Shown here one piece after another: positions 47,181 through 57,865 of a stretch of 64,000 bases of DNA. Every line of letters starts with the position of its first letter. The stretch's first letter is position 1. The position numbers and the translations under genes are program-made. The stretch is taken from contig NZ_CP048632.1 in the NCBI RefSeq assembly GCF_010669145.1, positions 2,304,001 to 2,368,000 on the forward strand, given 5' to 3'. The notes under the pieces were generated by a model. That model was not told the DNA's origin. It made no database searches and saw nothing but the letters and a program-made list of their open reading frames with translations. The DNA comes from Rhizobium oryzihabitans (lineage in GTDB: Bacteria; Pseudomonadota; Alphaproteobacteria; Rhizobiales; Rhizobiaceae).

Positions 47181-50100
47181 ATGTCATTTCATATTACCCC
47201 GACCGCCGCCGCCCGTGATTCCGAGACGAAGCAGATCGATCATAATGATTCGATCCGCGCGTCCTATATGACGGTCGAGGAACTGCATGATGCGGGCGCC
47301 GCGCTTTCCCGTGACGGTGCCGACAGCCTTCCAGGCTTCATGGAGTTCGATTTCTTCGAGCGTCATCGCGAGAACGAAAAGGAAATCCTCAGGGTTTATC
47401 GCACGACGGCGGTCGACGCGGAAAATGGCGCGACGATTACGCCCGCTGCGGAATGGCTGCTCGACAATCACTACGTCATCGAAGAGGCGATCCAGGAAGT
47501 CCGCCGCGATTTCCCGCGCAAATTCTATCGCCAGCTGCCGACCATGACGGTTGGCGGCGTGATGATCCCGCGGGTGATGGCGCTCGGCTGGCTTTATGTC
47601 GCCCATACCCACAGCACGGTTTCGCGCGAGAACATGACGGCGCTGGTGGATGGCTACCAGACCTCGAAGACGCTGCAGATCGGCGAATTGTGGGCGCTGC
47701 CGTCGATCATCCGTTTTGTCCTCATCGAAAATCTGCGCCGCATCTCCATCCGTGTGGAGCGCTCGCGCCGCATGCGCCAGAAGGCGAACGAGGTCGTTGA
47801 CGAGATCATTCGTCTCAACGATGCAGAAGCCTCCGCAGCCCTTCTGAAGCAGGTCGATACGCTGGTCGACGACCCGACTTTCGCAACGCAGTTCCTCTAT
47901 CGCCTGAGAAACGGCTCGCAGACATCGGGTTTTGCGGTGGCCTGGCTCGAAGAGCGCCTGCATGCCGCCGGCACCGACGCCGAAAACGTCATGATGTCGG
48001 AACATAATCGCCTGGCCTCCGGCAATGTGACGATGGGCAATATCGTCAAGAGCCTGCGCGAAATCGACGATACGGAATGGTCGGTATGGTTCGAGGAAGT
48101 CAGCCATATCGACAAGGTCCTGCGTGAGGAAACCGACTACGAGGTTCTCGACTTCGGTTCCCGCAACACCTATCGCAACACCATCGAGCTCCTGGCGCGC
48201 CGTTCCCCCAAGACCGAAGTGGAAGTTGCGCGCGCCGCCGTTGAAATGGCGCGATCCGATATGCCTGCGGAGGCGGCTGAAAACCAGCGCGTCAATGTCG
48301 GCTCCGTGCTTGTCGGCCAGCGCCGGTTTGAGCTTGAAAAGGCGCTGGGTTACCGGCCGCTGGTGTCGCAGCATATCGTCCGCTCAATGCGCAAGTTCAA
48401 CTGGCTCGCGATCGCGGCACCGGTGCTTATGATCACTGCGCTGGTCATGCTGGCGGTGGGCTGGTTCCTGGCGGAAGCGGGCATGCCGTGGTATGTGGTG
48501 ACCGCTTTCCTGCTGATGTTCGCACTGCCTGCCTCGGAAGGCGCGACCGGCCTCTTCAACACGCTCGTCACATTCTTCGTGAAACCGTTCCGCCTGGTCG
48601 GATACGAGTTCAAGAACGGTATTCCGCAGGATGCCCGCACATTGGTCGCCGTGCCCTGCATGCTGACCAGCCGCGACAGCGTCGACGAGATGATGCGGAA
48701 TATCGAGGTGCATTATCTCGCCAATCCGCATGGCGAGATCTATTTCTCGCTGGTGAGCGACTGGCGCGATGCGCAATACGAACAGTCCGACGACGATCTC
48801 GAGATTCTCGACTATGCCAAGCGCGAGCTTGCGGCGCTGAACAGCCGTTACGCTTTTGACGGCAAGACGCGTTTTTACCTGCTGCACCGCCGCCGCATCT
48901 ACAATCCGGCTGAAGGCTGCTGGATGGGTTGGGAGCGCAAGCGTGGCAAGCTGCATGAGTTGAACATGCTGCTGCGCGGGGACAAGGACACGACGTTCCT
49001 CAGCGGCGCGAACATCGTACCGGCGGACGTCAAATACGTCATGACTCTGGATGCCGATACGCGCCTGATGCGCGATGCGGTGACCAAGCTCGTCGGCAAG
49101 ATGCATCACCCGATCAACCGTCCGGTTATCGATCCGCAATCCGGCCGTGTCGTCGAAGGTTACGGCCTGTTGCAGCCGCGCGTAACGCCCTCGCTCACGA
49201 CCGGCAAGGATGCATCCGTCTTCCAGCGCGTCTTCTCGATCAACCGCGGTATCGATCCTTACGTCTTTACGGTTTCCGACGTTTATCAGGACCTGACGTC
49301 CGAGGGCACTTTCACCGGCAAGGGCCTTTATGACGTTGATGCATTCGAGGCGGCCCTGAAGGGCCGTATCGAGGAAAACTCCGTTCTCAGCCACGATCTG
49401 CTCGAAGGATCGTTTGCGCGTTGCGCGCTGGTGACCGATGTGGAGCTGGTCGAGGATTTCCCGACCCGCTACGAGGTGGAAGTCTCGCGCCAACATCGCT
49501 GGGCCCGTGGCGACTGGCAGCTGCTGCCCTATATTCTCGACCGTGCCCGTGGCGTCACCGCCATCGGCCGCTGGAAAATGGTCGACAATCTGCGTCGTTC
49601 GCTGACGCCGATCGCCTGGTTCTTCGCGTCGATCCTCGGCTGGTATTTCATGGATCCGCTCGGCGCCTTGATCTGGCAGATCCTGCTGATCTTCTCGCTG
49701 TTCGTCGCGCCCACGCTTTCCCTGCTTTCCGGCCTCGTGCCGCGTTCCACCGACATCGTACCGCAGGCGCATTTCCACACCATCTGGTCGGAAATCCGCG
49801 CCACCAATGCGCAAGTCGCGTTGCGCATCGTCTTCATCGCCGATTCCGCCTGCATGATGACCGATGCGATTGCCCGTTCGCTTTACCGTCTGCTCGTCAG
49901 CCACAAGCTGATGCTGGAATGGCGTACCGCCGCCAGCATGCAGTCCAGCGCGCAGGGCGGCATCACCTATTATTTCCGTCAGATGTGGCATGCGCCCGTC
50001 GTTGCCATGCTTGGCCTTTTGTTTGCGGCGCTGCCCGGCGACAACGCCTTCCTGATCGGCATTCCCTTCACGCTGCTCTGGGTCCTGTCGCCTGCCGTTG

Positions 50101-53100
50101 CCTGGTATGTCAGCCAGTCGGCCGAAACCGAGGACCGGCTGTTCGTTTCGGAACATGTCTCCTTCGAGCTTCGCAAAATCGCACGTCGCACGTGGCGTTA
50201 TTACGAGGCTTTCGTGACGCCGCAGGAAAATCACCTGCCGCCTGACAACTTCCAGGAAACGCCGGAGCCGATCGTCGCTTCGCGTACCTCGCCCACCAAT
50301 ATCGGCGTCTATCTCCTGTCCGTCATTTCGGCGCGCCAGTTCGGCTGGATCAGCTTTGCCGATACTCTGGAGCGGATCGAGAATACGATCCAGACCGTTG
50401 AAAAGATGGAGAAACATCGCGGCCATCTCTACAACTGGTATCATACCGACACCTTGCAGACGCTTGGACCCCGCTATGTTTCGGCGGTGGACAGCGGCAA
50501 TCTCGCCGGCCACCTGATTGCGGTTTCGTCCGCCTGCCGCGATTGGGCGGAAGCACCCTCTGCCCATCTTCAGGGCAATCTGGACGGCATTGGTGATGTC
50601 GCCGGCATTCTGCGCGAAACGCTGAAGGCGTTGCCCGACGACCGCAAGAACCTGCGTCCGCTGCATCGCCGCCTCGAAGAGCGCATCATCGGTTTCTCGA
50701 ATGCTCTGGCCTCCGTCAAGCGCGAGCATGAATTCGCATCCATCCGCGTCATCAATCTTGCGGTGCTGGCACGCGACATCCAGAAGCTTGCAACCAATGT
50801 CGACCATGAGGTGAAGTCCACGCAGAGCGCGGAAGTGACCCGCTGGGCGCAGTTGCTCGTGGAATCCTGCGAGGCGCATATTTCCGACAGCGCCATCGAC
50901 CTCACCAATATGGAGCCGCTGCGCCAGCGTCTCGCATCGCTGCGCGACCGCAGCCGCAACCTCGCCTTCTCGATGGATTTCACGTTCCTTTACCGCAAGG
51001 ATCGCCGTCTTCTGTCGATCGGCTATCGCGTCGAAAGCAAGGAGCTGGACGAGGCGTGCTACGACCTTCTCGCCTCCGAATGCCGCCTGACCAGCCTCTT
51101 CGCCATCGCCAAGGGCGATCTGCCGACCGAGCACTGGTACCGTCTCGGCCGTCAGGTCGTGCCGATCGGCGCGCAGGGCGCGCTGGTCTCCTGGTCCGGC
51201 TCGATGTTCGAATATCTGATGCCGCCGCTCGTCATGCAGGAGCGTCAGGGTGGCATTCTCAACCAGACCAACAATCTGATCGTCAAGGAACAGATGAATC
51301 ACGGTCGCCGTCTTGGCACGCCGTGGGGCATTTCCGAAGCGGCGTTCAACGCCCGCGATCACAATATGAATTACCAGTACACCAACTTCGGCGTACCGAC
51401 GCTCGGTCTGAAACGCGGCCTTGGCCAGAATGCGGTGATCGCGCCTTACGCGTCGATCCTCGCCAGCCAGTACGATCCTGACGGTGCGTTGGAAAACCTC
51501 GACAAGCTGCGCAAGCTTGGCGCACTCGGCCAGTACGGTTTCCACGATGCGGTGGATTTCACGCCGACACGCGTACCTGACGGCAAGGTCTGCGCGGTGG
51601 TCTACAATTATTATGCCCACCACCATGGCATGTCGATTGCGGCCGTCGCCAACGTCGCCTTTGACGGCGTGCTGCGCGAACTCTTCCATTCAGACCCGGT
51701 GATCGAGGCCGCCGAACTCCTGCTTCAGGAAAAGGCACCGCGCGAAGTGCCTGTCATGAGCGCCAAATACGAGCCGGAGACCCCCGGCAAGGAGCAGGCC
51801 GACCTGCTGCGCGCGGAAGTGCGCTCCATTGCCGATCCGGCCGTCCGCGACCGCGAAGTGGTGTTCCTCTCGAATGGCCACTATTCGACGATGCTCACCT
51901 CGACGGGTGCGGGTTATTCGAAGTGGAACGGCCAGGCGATTTCCCGCTGGAAAGCCGATCCGACCGAGGACCGCTGGGGCACCTTCATCTTCCTGCGCGA
52001 CACCACCAACGGACAGTGGTGGAGTGCGACGGCCGAGCCGCGCGTCATCGAAGGTGAAAAGACCAAGACGATCTTCACCGACGACAAGGCCGAGTTCCAC
52101 AAGACCACAGGCGATCTGCAGAGCGTGGTCGAATGCATCGTTGCCACCGAGCATGATGCCGAAGGCCGCCGCGTCACCCTGCTCAATGTCGGTTCCGAGG
52201 ATCGCTACATCGAAGTGACCTCCTATATGGAGCCGGTCATTGCGTCGGAGGACGATGACAACGCCCATCCGCTGTTCTCGCGCATGTTCGTGCAGACGGA
52301 GATCGGCCGGCGCGGCGATGTCATCCGCGCCTGGCGCAACCGCCGCAGCCCGAACGAGCCCGGCACCGTCATCGCGCATCTTGCCGCCGACAATGCCGGC
52401 CCGTCGCGCCCGACGGAATTCGAGACGGATCGCGCCAAGTTCATCGGCCGTGGCCGGTCGCTTGGCGAGGCGGCGGCTTTCGATGCCGGTGCCACGCTGT
52501 CAAGCACCGATGGCTTCACGCTCGATCCCATACTGTCGCTGCGCCGCACCGTGCGCGTACCGGCCGGCAAGAAAGTGAGCGTGATCTTCTGGACGATTGC
52601 CGCGCCGAGCCGCGAGGAAGTCGACAAGGCGATCGACCGTTACCGCCATCCGGACGCTTTTGCGCATGAACTCGTGCATGCCTGGACGCGTACGCAGGTG
52701 CAGATGCGCCATGTGGGCGTGACCTCTCAGCAGGCGGCAGCCTTCCAGCATCTCGGCCGTTATCTGACCTATCCCGACATGCATCTGCGTGCCGATTCGG
52801 AAACGCTGAAAACGGGCCTCGCTTCGCAGCGGGCGCTTTGGCCGCTTGCCATTTCGGGCGATTTCCCGATCTTCAGCCTGCGCATCAACGACGATATGGA
52901 TATGGATATCGCCCGCGAAGCGCTGAGCGCGCATGAATATCTTCGTTCGCGCGGCGTGATCTTCGATCTTGTCATCGTCAACGAACGGGCTGCGTCCTAC
53001 GCACAGGACATGCAGCATGCGCTCGATCACATTTCCGAGGCGCAGCGCCGCATCAATCCCGCCGATGGCGGTCGTCCGCACGTCTTCTCGGTGCGCCGTG

Positions 53101-55664
53101 ACCTGATGGATGAAGAGACCTGGACCGCGCTTCTGGCGGCTTCCCGCGTCGTTCTGCACGTGCGTAACGGCAAGATCGTTGACCAGATCAACCGCGCAGT
53201 ATCGCTGTTTGCGGCCCACCGTGGCCCCGACGCCGCGCAAGCGCGTCTGCCTGTGCCGGCTTTCCCCATTGCGGAACCGGTCGAGGATGCGGGCGATCTC
53301 GATTTCTGGAACGGTTTCGGCGGTTTCGCCAAAAGCGGCCAGGAATATGTCGTGCGCCTGCATGGCGGGCAGTCCACACCGCACCCGTGGATCAACGTCA
53401 TCTCGAACGAGAATTTCGGCTTCCATATTTCGGCCGAAGGCGCCGGTTTCAGCTGGAGCCGCAATTCGCGCGACTATCAGCTGACGCCCTGGAGCAACGA
53501 TCCGGTCATCAACCGGCCGGGTGAGGCCTTCTATGTCGCCGATGTGGAAACAGGGAAGCTCTATACGCCCTGTGCCGCGCTGTCGCGCGATCCGGAAGCC
53601 ATGTTCGAAACCCGCCATGGTCTCGGCTACTCCGTGCTGACAGGCGTTGCGGATACGCTCGAAGTTGAGGTGACACAGACCGTTGACCGCGAAAAACCGG
53701 TCAAGTTCTCGCAGGTCATCGTTCGCAACAAGGGCTCGAAGAGCCGCCGCCTGAAGGTCTACGCCTATGTGGAATGGGTACTCGGCAATAACGGCCAGAA
53801 GTCCGCGCCGTTCATCCTGAGCAGACATGATGCGGGCAGCAATGCGATCTTTGCTTCGAATCCCTACAGCATCGATTACAGCGCCCGCACCTCGTTCCTC
53901 ACGCTCGATAGCGAGGCAAGCGGTTTCACCACCAGCCGCCGGGAATTCATCGGCCGCTTCGGTACGCCGCAGGCCCCGCAGGGCATCGTGTCCGGTGCCG
54001 CACTCAGTGGCAGCACCGAGGTGGATGGTGATCCCTGCGCCGCCTTGATGCAGGAAATCCACCTGAAGCCGGGCGAAGAACGGCACATGACCTTCATTCT
54101 CGGCGATGCCGACAATGCGGAGGAGGCCGAAGCGCTGGTGAAGGACGTTCGCCAGGCGGATTTCCAGTCGGTGCTGGACGAAAGCAAGGCGTTCTGGACG
54201 GGCTTTACCGGCCAGTTGCAGGTTTCCACGCCGGATGCCGGCTTCAACCATATGGTCAACAGCTGGCTGCCCTATCAGGCACTGGCATGCCGTATCCTGG
54301 CGCGTACCGCCTTTTACCAGTCGAGCGGTGCCTTCGGTTTCCGTGACCAGCTTCAGGATACGCTCGCCTTCCTGCTTTATCAGCCGGATCTCGCCCGCAA
54401 GCAGATTCTGCGTGCGGCAGGCCGTCAGTTTGCAGAAGGTGACGTGCAGCATTGGTGGCTGCCTTTGACCGGTGCCGGCGTGCGCACGACCATCTCGGAC
54501 GACGTTGTCTGGCTCGCTTATGCGATCAACCAGTATGTTTCCGCTACGGGCGATAGTGCCATTCTCGACGAAAGCATCCCCTTCATTAAGGGGCCGGCAT
54601 TGATGCCGGGTCAGCACGATGCCTTCTTCCAGCCGGAGACGAGCGACAGATCCGCAAGCCTTTACGAACATGCGGCGCTGGCTCTCGATCTTGCCATCCA
54701 TCGCACCGGAGAAAATGGCCTGCCGTTGATCCTCGGCGGTGACTGGAACGACGGCATGAACCGCGTCGGCGTTGGCGGAAAGGGCACTAGTGTCTGGCTC
54801 GGCTGGTTCCTGGCCGGGGCCTTGCGCGATTTCATCGAGATCGCCGAAAAGCGCGGTGATACTGACCGCGTCGGCAGATGGGCGTCGCACCGGGAAAAGC
54901 TGCGCAAGGCGCTGGAAACGGCGGGTTGGGACGGCAGCTATTACCGTCGCGGCTACTTCGATGACGGCACGCCGCTCGGTTCCGCCGAAAGCGAGGAGTG
55001 CCGGATCGATTCACTCGGTCAGAGCTGGAGCGTTCTCTCCGGCGAGGGCGAGGAAGGCCGCTCGCGGCAGGCGATGGATGCCGTCATGGAGCATCTGGTC
55101 GATGAGCAGACGGGCATCATCCGCCTGTTCACGCCGCCCTTCTCGCGTGCGCCGCATGATCCGGGTTACATCAAGGGGTATCCGCCGGGTGTACGTGAAA
55201 ACGGCGGACAATATACCCATGCGGCGACCTGGGTGGTGCTTGCCCTTGCACGACAGGGCCGCGCCCAGGAGGCCTGGAACTGCTTCAAGCTGCTCAACCC
55301 GGTTAATCATGCCCTTGATGCGGCATCGTCTGAAACCTATCGGGTCGAACCCTATGTGGTGACAGCGGATGTTTATGGTGAGGGTGCCTATGCGGGTCGT
55401 GGTGGCTGGAGCTGGTATACGGGTTCGGCCGGCTGGCTCTATCGGGCTGCGATCGAGGGTATTCTCGGCATCACCCGAACCAACGGCAAGCTTCATATTG
55501 CGCCTTCGCTGCCGGAGGACTGGAGCGGTTTCTCGGTGAAGATCACGCTCGACGGGAAGGCAAAGGACATTGTCGTCAGCCGCAAGGCCGGTGCGGCGGA
55601 AGTCTCCGTATCCGTCGACGGCAAGCCGCTCTCGGCAGGTGATCGGGTGATCCCGTTCGACTGA
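47181..55664 (+). CDS. chvB: cyclic beta-1,2-glucan synthase ChvB/NdvB
   Basis: A 2827-residue integral membrane enzyme, the expected size. Helices lie near ~407-430 and ~438-460, then a GT2-like (GT84) glycosyltransferase part with the acidic LDADTRLMRDAV at ~623. Further helices lie at ~810-855 and ~935-980. The long C-terminal half ends in a GH94-type phosphorylase domain with GGDWNDGMNRVG near ~2520, which sets ring size. It is self-primed, elongates beta-1,2-glucan from UDP-glucose and cyclises it at the inner membrane. The glucan is needed for attachment, hypo-osmotic growth and virulence or nodulation. The start at 47181 fits the family. chvA, the exporter, faces it from the other side. 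Confidence 0.97.
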   Translation: MSFHITPTAAARDSETKQIDHNDSIRASYMTVEELHDAGAALSRDGADSLPGFMEFDFFERHRENEKEILRVYRTTAVDAENGATITPAAEWLLDNHYVIEEAIQEVRRDFPRKFYRQLPTMTVGGVMIPRVMALGWLYVAHTHSTVSRENMTALVDGYQTSKTLQIGELWALPSIIRFVLIENLRRISIRVERSRRMRQKANEVVDEIIRLNDAEASAALLKQVDTLVDDPTFATQFLYRLRNGSQTSGFAVAWLEERLHAAGTDAENVMMSEHNRLASGNVTMGNIVKSLREIDDTEWSVWFEEVSHIDKVLREETDYEVLDFGSRNTYRNTIELLARRSPKTEVEVARAAVEMARSDMPAEAAENQRVNVGSVLVGQRRFELEKALGYRPLVSQHIVRSMRKFNWLAIAAPVLMITALVMLAVGWFLAEAGMPWYVVTAFLLMFALPASEGATGLFNTLVTFFVKPFRLVGYEFKNGIPQDARTLVAVPCMLTSRDSVDEMMRNIEVHYLANPHGEIYFSLVSDWRDAQYEQSDDDLEILDYAKRELAALNSRYAFDGKTRFYLLHRRRIYNPAEGCWMGWERKRGKLHELNMLLRGDKDTTFLSGANIVPADVKYVMTLDADTRLMRDAVTKLVGKMHHPINRPVIDPQSGRVVEGYGLLQPRVTPSLTTGKDASVFQRVFSINRGIDPYVFTVSDVYQDLTSEGTFTGKGLYDVDAFEAALKGRIEENSVLSHDLLEGSFARCALVTDVELVEDFPTRYEVEVSRQHRWARGDWQLLPYILDRARGVTAIGRWKMVDNLRRSLTPIAWFFASILGWYFMDPLGALIWQILLIFSLFVAPTLSLLSGLVPRSTDIVPQAHFHTIWSEIRATNAQVALRIVFIADSACMMTDAIARSLYRLLVSHKLMLEWRTAASMQSSAQGGITYYFRQMWHAPVVAMLGLLFAALPGDNAFLIGIPFTLLWVLSPAVAWYVSQSAETEDRLFVSEHVSFELRKIARRTWRYYEAFVTPQENHLPPDNFQETPEPIVASRTSPTNIGVYLLSVISARQFGWISFADTLERIENTIQTVEKMEKHRGHLYNWYHTDTLQTLGPRYVSAVDSGNLAGHLIAVSSACRDWAEAPSAHLQGNLDGIGDVAGILRETLKALPDDRKNLRPLHRRLEERIIGFSNALASVKREHEFASIRVINLAVLARDIQKLATNVDHEVKSTQSAEVTRWAQLLVESCEAHISDSAIDLTNMEPLRQRLASLRDRSRNLAFSMDFTFLYRKDRRLLSIGYRVESKELDEACYDLLASECRLTSLFAIAKGDLPTEHWYRLGRQVVPIGAQGALVSWSGSMFEYLMPPLVMQERQGGILNQTNNLIVKEQMNHGRRLGTPWGISEAAFNARDHNMNYQYTNFGVPTLGLKRGLGQNAVIAPYASILASQYDPDGALENLDKLRKLGALGQYGFHDAVDFTPTRVPDGKVCAVVYNYYAHHHGMSIAAVANVAFDGVLRELFHSDPVIEAAELLLQEKAPREVPVMSAKYEPETPGKEQADLLRAEVRSIADPAVRDREVVFLSNGHYSTMLTSTGAGYSKWNGQAISRWKADPTEDRWGTFIFLRDTTNGQWWSATAEPRVIEGEKTKTIFTDDKAEFHKTTGDLQSVVECIVATEHDAEGRRVTLLNVGSEDRYIEVTSYMEPVIASEDDDNAHPLFSRMFVQTEIGRRGDVIRAWRNRRSPNEPGTVIAHLAADNAGPSRPTEFETDRAKFIGRGRSLGEAAAFDAGATLSSTDGFTLDPILSLRRTVRVPAGKKVSVIFWTIAAPSREEVDKAIDRYRHPDAFAHELVHAWTRTQVQMRHVGVTSQQAAAFQHLGRYLTYPDMHLRADSETLKTGLASQRALWPLAISGDFPIFSLRINDDMDMDIAREALSAHEYLRSRGVIFDLVIVNERAASYAQDMQHALDHISEAQRRINPADGGRPHVFSVRRDLMDEETWTALLAASRVVLHVRNGKIVDQINRAVSLFAAHRGPDAAQARLPVPAFPIAEPVEDAGDLDFWNGFGGFAKSGQEYVVRLHGGQSTPHPWINVISNENFGFHISAEGAGFSWSRNSRDYQLTPWSNDPVINRPGEAFYVADVETGKLYTPCAALSRDPEAMFETRHGLGYSVLTGVADTLEVEVTQTVDREKPVKFSQVIVRNKGSKSRRLKVYAYVEWVLGNNGQKSAPFILSRHDAGSNAIFASNPYSIDYSARTSFLTLDSEASGFTTSRREFIGRFGTPQAPQGIVSGAALSGSTEVDGDPCAALMQEIHLKPGEERHMTFILGDADNAEEAEALVKDVRQADFQSVLDESKAFWTGFTGQLQVSTPDAGFNHMVNSWLPYQALACRILARTAFYQSSGAFGFRDQLQDTLAFLLYQPDLARKQILRAAGRQFAEGDVQHWWLPLTGAGVRTTISDDVVWLAYAINQYVSATGDSAILDESIPFIKGPALMPGQHDAFFQPETSDRSASLYEHAALALDLAIHRTGENGLPLILGGDWNDGMNRVGVGGKGTSVWLGWFLAGALRDFIEIAEKRGDTDRVGRWASHREKLRKALETAGWDGSYYRRGYFDDGTPLGSAESEECRIDSLGQSWSVLSGEGEEGRSRQAMDAVMEHLVDEQTGIIRLFTPPFSRAPHDPGYIKGYPPGVRENGGQYTHAATWVVLALARQGRAQEAWNCFKLLNPVNHALDAASSETYRVEPYVVTADVYGEGAYAGRGGWSWYTGSAGWLYRAAIEGILGITRTNGKLHIAPSLPEDWSGFSVKITLDGKAKDIVVSRKAGAAEVSVSVDGKPLSAGDRVIPFD

Positions 55665-55695
55665 GACGAAAGGTTCTCCATTCGCTTTTAAGGCC

Positions 55696-55729
55696 AGGCT
55701 CCTGCGGTGACGCAGGGGCCTGAATTTTT
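55696..55729 (+). terminator. intrinsic terminator of chvB
   Basis: AGGCTCCTGCG, loop GTGA, CGCAGGGGCCT with one G-T pair, then AATTTTTA. It follows the chvB stop by 31 bases. Confidence 0.82.
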
Positions 55730-55740
55730 ATGTAATCTGT

Positions 55741-55889
55741 CCGCTGCAGACCCACCTCCGTCATTCCGGCCCTGAGCCGGAATCCAGCCGACGCGCGTCT
55801 GCGCGACGGGAAGAATCCTTTCAGCTCAAGGACTTGGGCTGGTTGGATTCCGGCTCAGGGCCGGAATGACGGAGGTGGGTCTGCAGCGG
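55741..55889. repeat. 149-base palindromic element with 49-bp arms between chvB and chvA
   Basis: The left arm 55741-55789 and right arm 55841-55889 are inverted copies differing at one base. Both begin or end CCGCTGCAGACCCACC. Each arm also holds its own small hairpin (ATTCCGGC-CCTGA-GCCGGAAT), so the whole can fold into a nested cruciform. A 51-base unique centre separates the arms and no gene lies within. It resembles paired REP-type units or a MITE rather than a terminator. Confidence 0.88.
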
Positions 55890-56046
55890 CACCGATAATC
55901 GGGTCAGTAATCTTCTAACGGCTTTCGCAACAGGGGTTTCATACATGTTGTGTGAGTGTGCGTGAAACCGGTCCGAAGATTTAGGCGGTTATTCGCCCGA
56001 TTTGAGATCGTACTCGTTGCGTCGCGGAACGCACGAAGCGAACAAA

Positions 56047-56076
56047 GAAAAAGGGCGGAACATTGTGTCCGCCGTT
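56047..56076 (-). terminator. intrinsic terminator of chvA
   Basis: On the minus strand GGCGGAC-ACAATGT-TCCGCC is followed by CTTTTTCTTTG, about 25 bases after the chvA stop. Confidence 0.82.
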
Positions 56077-56101
56077 TCTGTATTCCTTGCGCTATAAAGC
56101 C

Positions 56102-57865
56102 TTAGGAAGCTATCGCCTTTGGCCGGGGCTGGCCTTCGTCTTCCGTCAGCAGGCCGCTGGTGCGCAGCAGCGAGGTGAAGCGTCCGCCGCGCTGGCTGAG
56201 TTCGTCGAAAGTGCCCTTTTCGATGATCCGGCCCTGATCGAGGAACAGCACCTGATCGGCATCACGCACCGTGGAAAGGCGGTGGGCGATGATGAAGGTT
56301 GTGCGGTTCATTCTGAGCGCATCCACGGCGGCTTTAACGCGCGCTTCCGTTTCCACGTCCAGCGCACTGGTTGCCTCGTCGAGAACCAGGATGGGGGCAT
56401 TCTTCAGGATGGCGCGGGCAATGGCGATGCGCTGGCGTTCGCCGCCGGACAGGCGGTTGCCGCGCTCGCCCACCTGCGTCAGGTAGCCATTGATACGGCT
56501 GTCGATGAAATCCGTCGCCGCCGCTGCTGCTGCCGCCTCAACCACTTCCGCATCCGTGGCCGATTCGCGGCCAAGGCGGATGTTTTCGCGGATGGAGCGG
56601 TTCAAGAGGCCGGCGTCCTGGAAAACGGTGGCGATGGAGTTGCGAAGCGAGTTCTTCGTCACGGTCGAAATATCGGTTCCATCGATCAGAATCTGGCCGG
56701 AATCCGGATCGTAGACACGCTGCAGCAGGTTGATGAGCGTCGTCTTGCCGGCACCCGTCGGTCCGACGATAGCGATCGTCTGTCCGGCCTTGGCCGTGAA
56801 CGAGATGTCGTGAACACCCTGCTTGGTGTTGGCGAAACCGAAATTGATGTTACGGAATTCCACGGTGCCGGAGACGTTCGACAATTCGCGGGCATCACCC
56901 GGCTCTTCCCGTTCCTTGACGGAATCCTCCAGCACGAAGAAATCCTCGAGCTTGGCGCGCGCCTCGAAAATCTGCGTCACGAATTGGCGCATCTGATCGA
57001 GCCTGCCGATGAGAAGATTGGCAAAACCGATGAAGGCGATGACGTCGCCGACGCGCAATTCGCCGTTTTTCACCAGCACGGTGCCGATGACGAGGATGAT
57101 CATCATCGAAACCGTCGAGGCCGTGCGGTTCAGCGCACTGGCGAAAGCCCACCAGTCAAGCACCGGATATTGCGCGCTCAGCAGTTTTTCGGTGAAGGAT
57201 TTCAGCGCTTTCGTTTCGGCCTCGATGCGGTTGTAGCTGTGAAGCACCGACACGTTGCTGATGGAATCGCTGACATGGGCAAAAACGCTGTGATAGTGCT
57301 CCTCGACCGAAGCCTGGCCGTCCTTGGTCCGGCCCATCACCCACTTGCCGATGAACCAGTAGACGATACCGAGGCCGATCAGGACGAAGCTGAGGCGCAG
57401 ATCCATGGCCATGGCTGTCGGAATAAGCAGCACGAGCGCCACGAAGGTTGCCAGATGCGTGCGCATGAATTCAAGCCAGAGGCCGAACAGCGTTTCGCTG
57501 GCGCGCAGCAGTGTGTGCAGCGCATTGGAGGTGCCGCGCTGATGGTGCCAGGACAGCGGCATCGAGATGATGCGCCCGAAGGCTTCCGTCAGTAGCGTCG
57601 CACGGCGGCCATGCGCCAGCCGGTCGGCCTCGCGGGCAACGGCGACATAGGCAACGGTGTTGAAGACGCCAAAGCCCGCCCACAGAATGAGGATGGACGT
57701 GACACCGCTGCCGGAAGAGATGGCGTCGATGATCCGTCCGAACAGCACGGGTTCGGCAATGGTTATCGCTGCAAGAATGACGTTGGCGATGACGACGACC
57801 GTGACACGCCATTTATGTACGGTCAGATAGCGCAGAGCGCGTGTGTAAACCTGAAACAAAGTCAA
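56102..57865 (-). CDS. chvA: cyclic beta-1,2-glucan ABC exporter ChvA/NdvA
   Basis: A 587-residue half-transporter. It starts MTLFQVYTRALRYL and has about six membrane helices in the first ~310 residues. The ATPase shows Walker A GPTGAGKTT at ~366-374, signature LSGGERQRIAIARAIL at ~472 and Walker B ILVLDEATSALD. It works as a homodimer and moves cyclic beta-1,2-glucan made by ChvB to the periplasm. It is convergent with chvB, with terminators and the palindromic element between them. The 338-base region beyond its start is shared with the divergent LuxR gene. Confidence 0.96.
   Translation of the reverse strand: MTLFQVYTRALRYLTVHKWRVTVVVIANVILAAITIAEPVLFGRIIDAISSGSGVTSILILWAGFGVFNTVAYVAVAREADRLAHGRRATLLTEAFGRIISMPLSWHHQRGTSNALHTLLRASETLFGLWLEFMRTHLATFVALVLLIPTAMAMDLRLSFVLIGLGIVYWFIGKWVMGRTKDGQASVEEHYHSVFAHVSDSISNVSVLHSYNRIEAETKALKSFTEKLLSAQYPVLDWWAFASALNRTASTVSMMIILVIGTVLVKNGELRVGDVIAFIGFANLLIGRLDQMRQFVTQIFEARAKLEDFFVLEDSVKEREEPGDARELSNVSGTVEFRNINFGFANTKQGVHDISFTAKAGQTIAIVGPTGAGKTTLINLLQRVYDPDSGQILIDGTDISTVTKNSLRNSIATVFQDAGLLNRSIRENIRLGRESATDAEVVEAAAAAAATDFIDSRINGYLTQVGERGNRLSGGERQRIAIARAILKNAPILVLDEATSALDVETEARVKAAVDALRMNRTTFIIAHRLSTVRDADQVLFLDQGRIIEKGTFDELSQRGGRFTSLLRTSGLLTEDEGQPRPKAIAS

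Noticed and set aside
48384..51689. Very long open frame on the strand opposite chvB (and another at 52500-54890)
   Set aside because: Antisense frames in high-GC coding DNA stay open by codon bias. The translation is rich in His/Arg/Asp/Gly with no domain, and chvB is certain.
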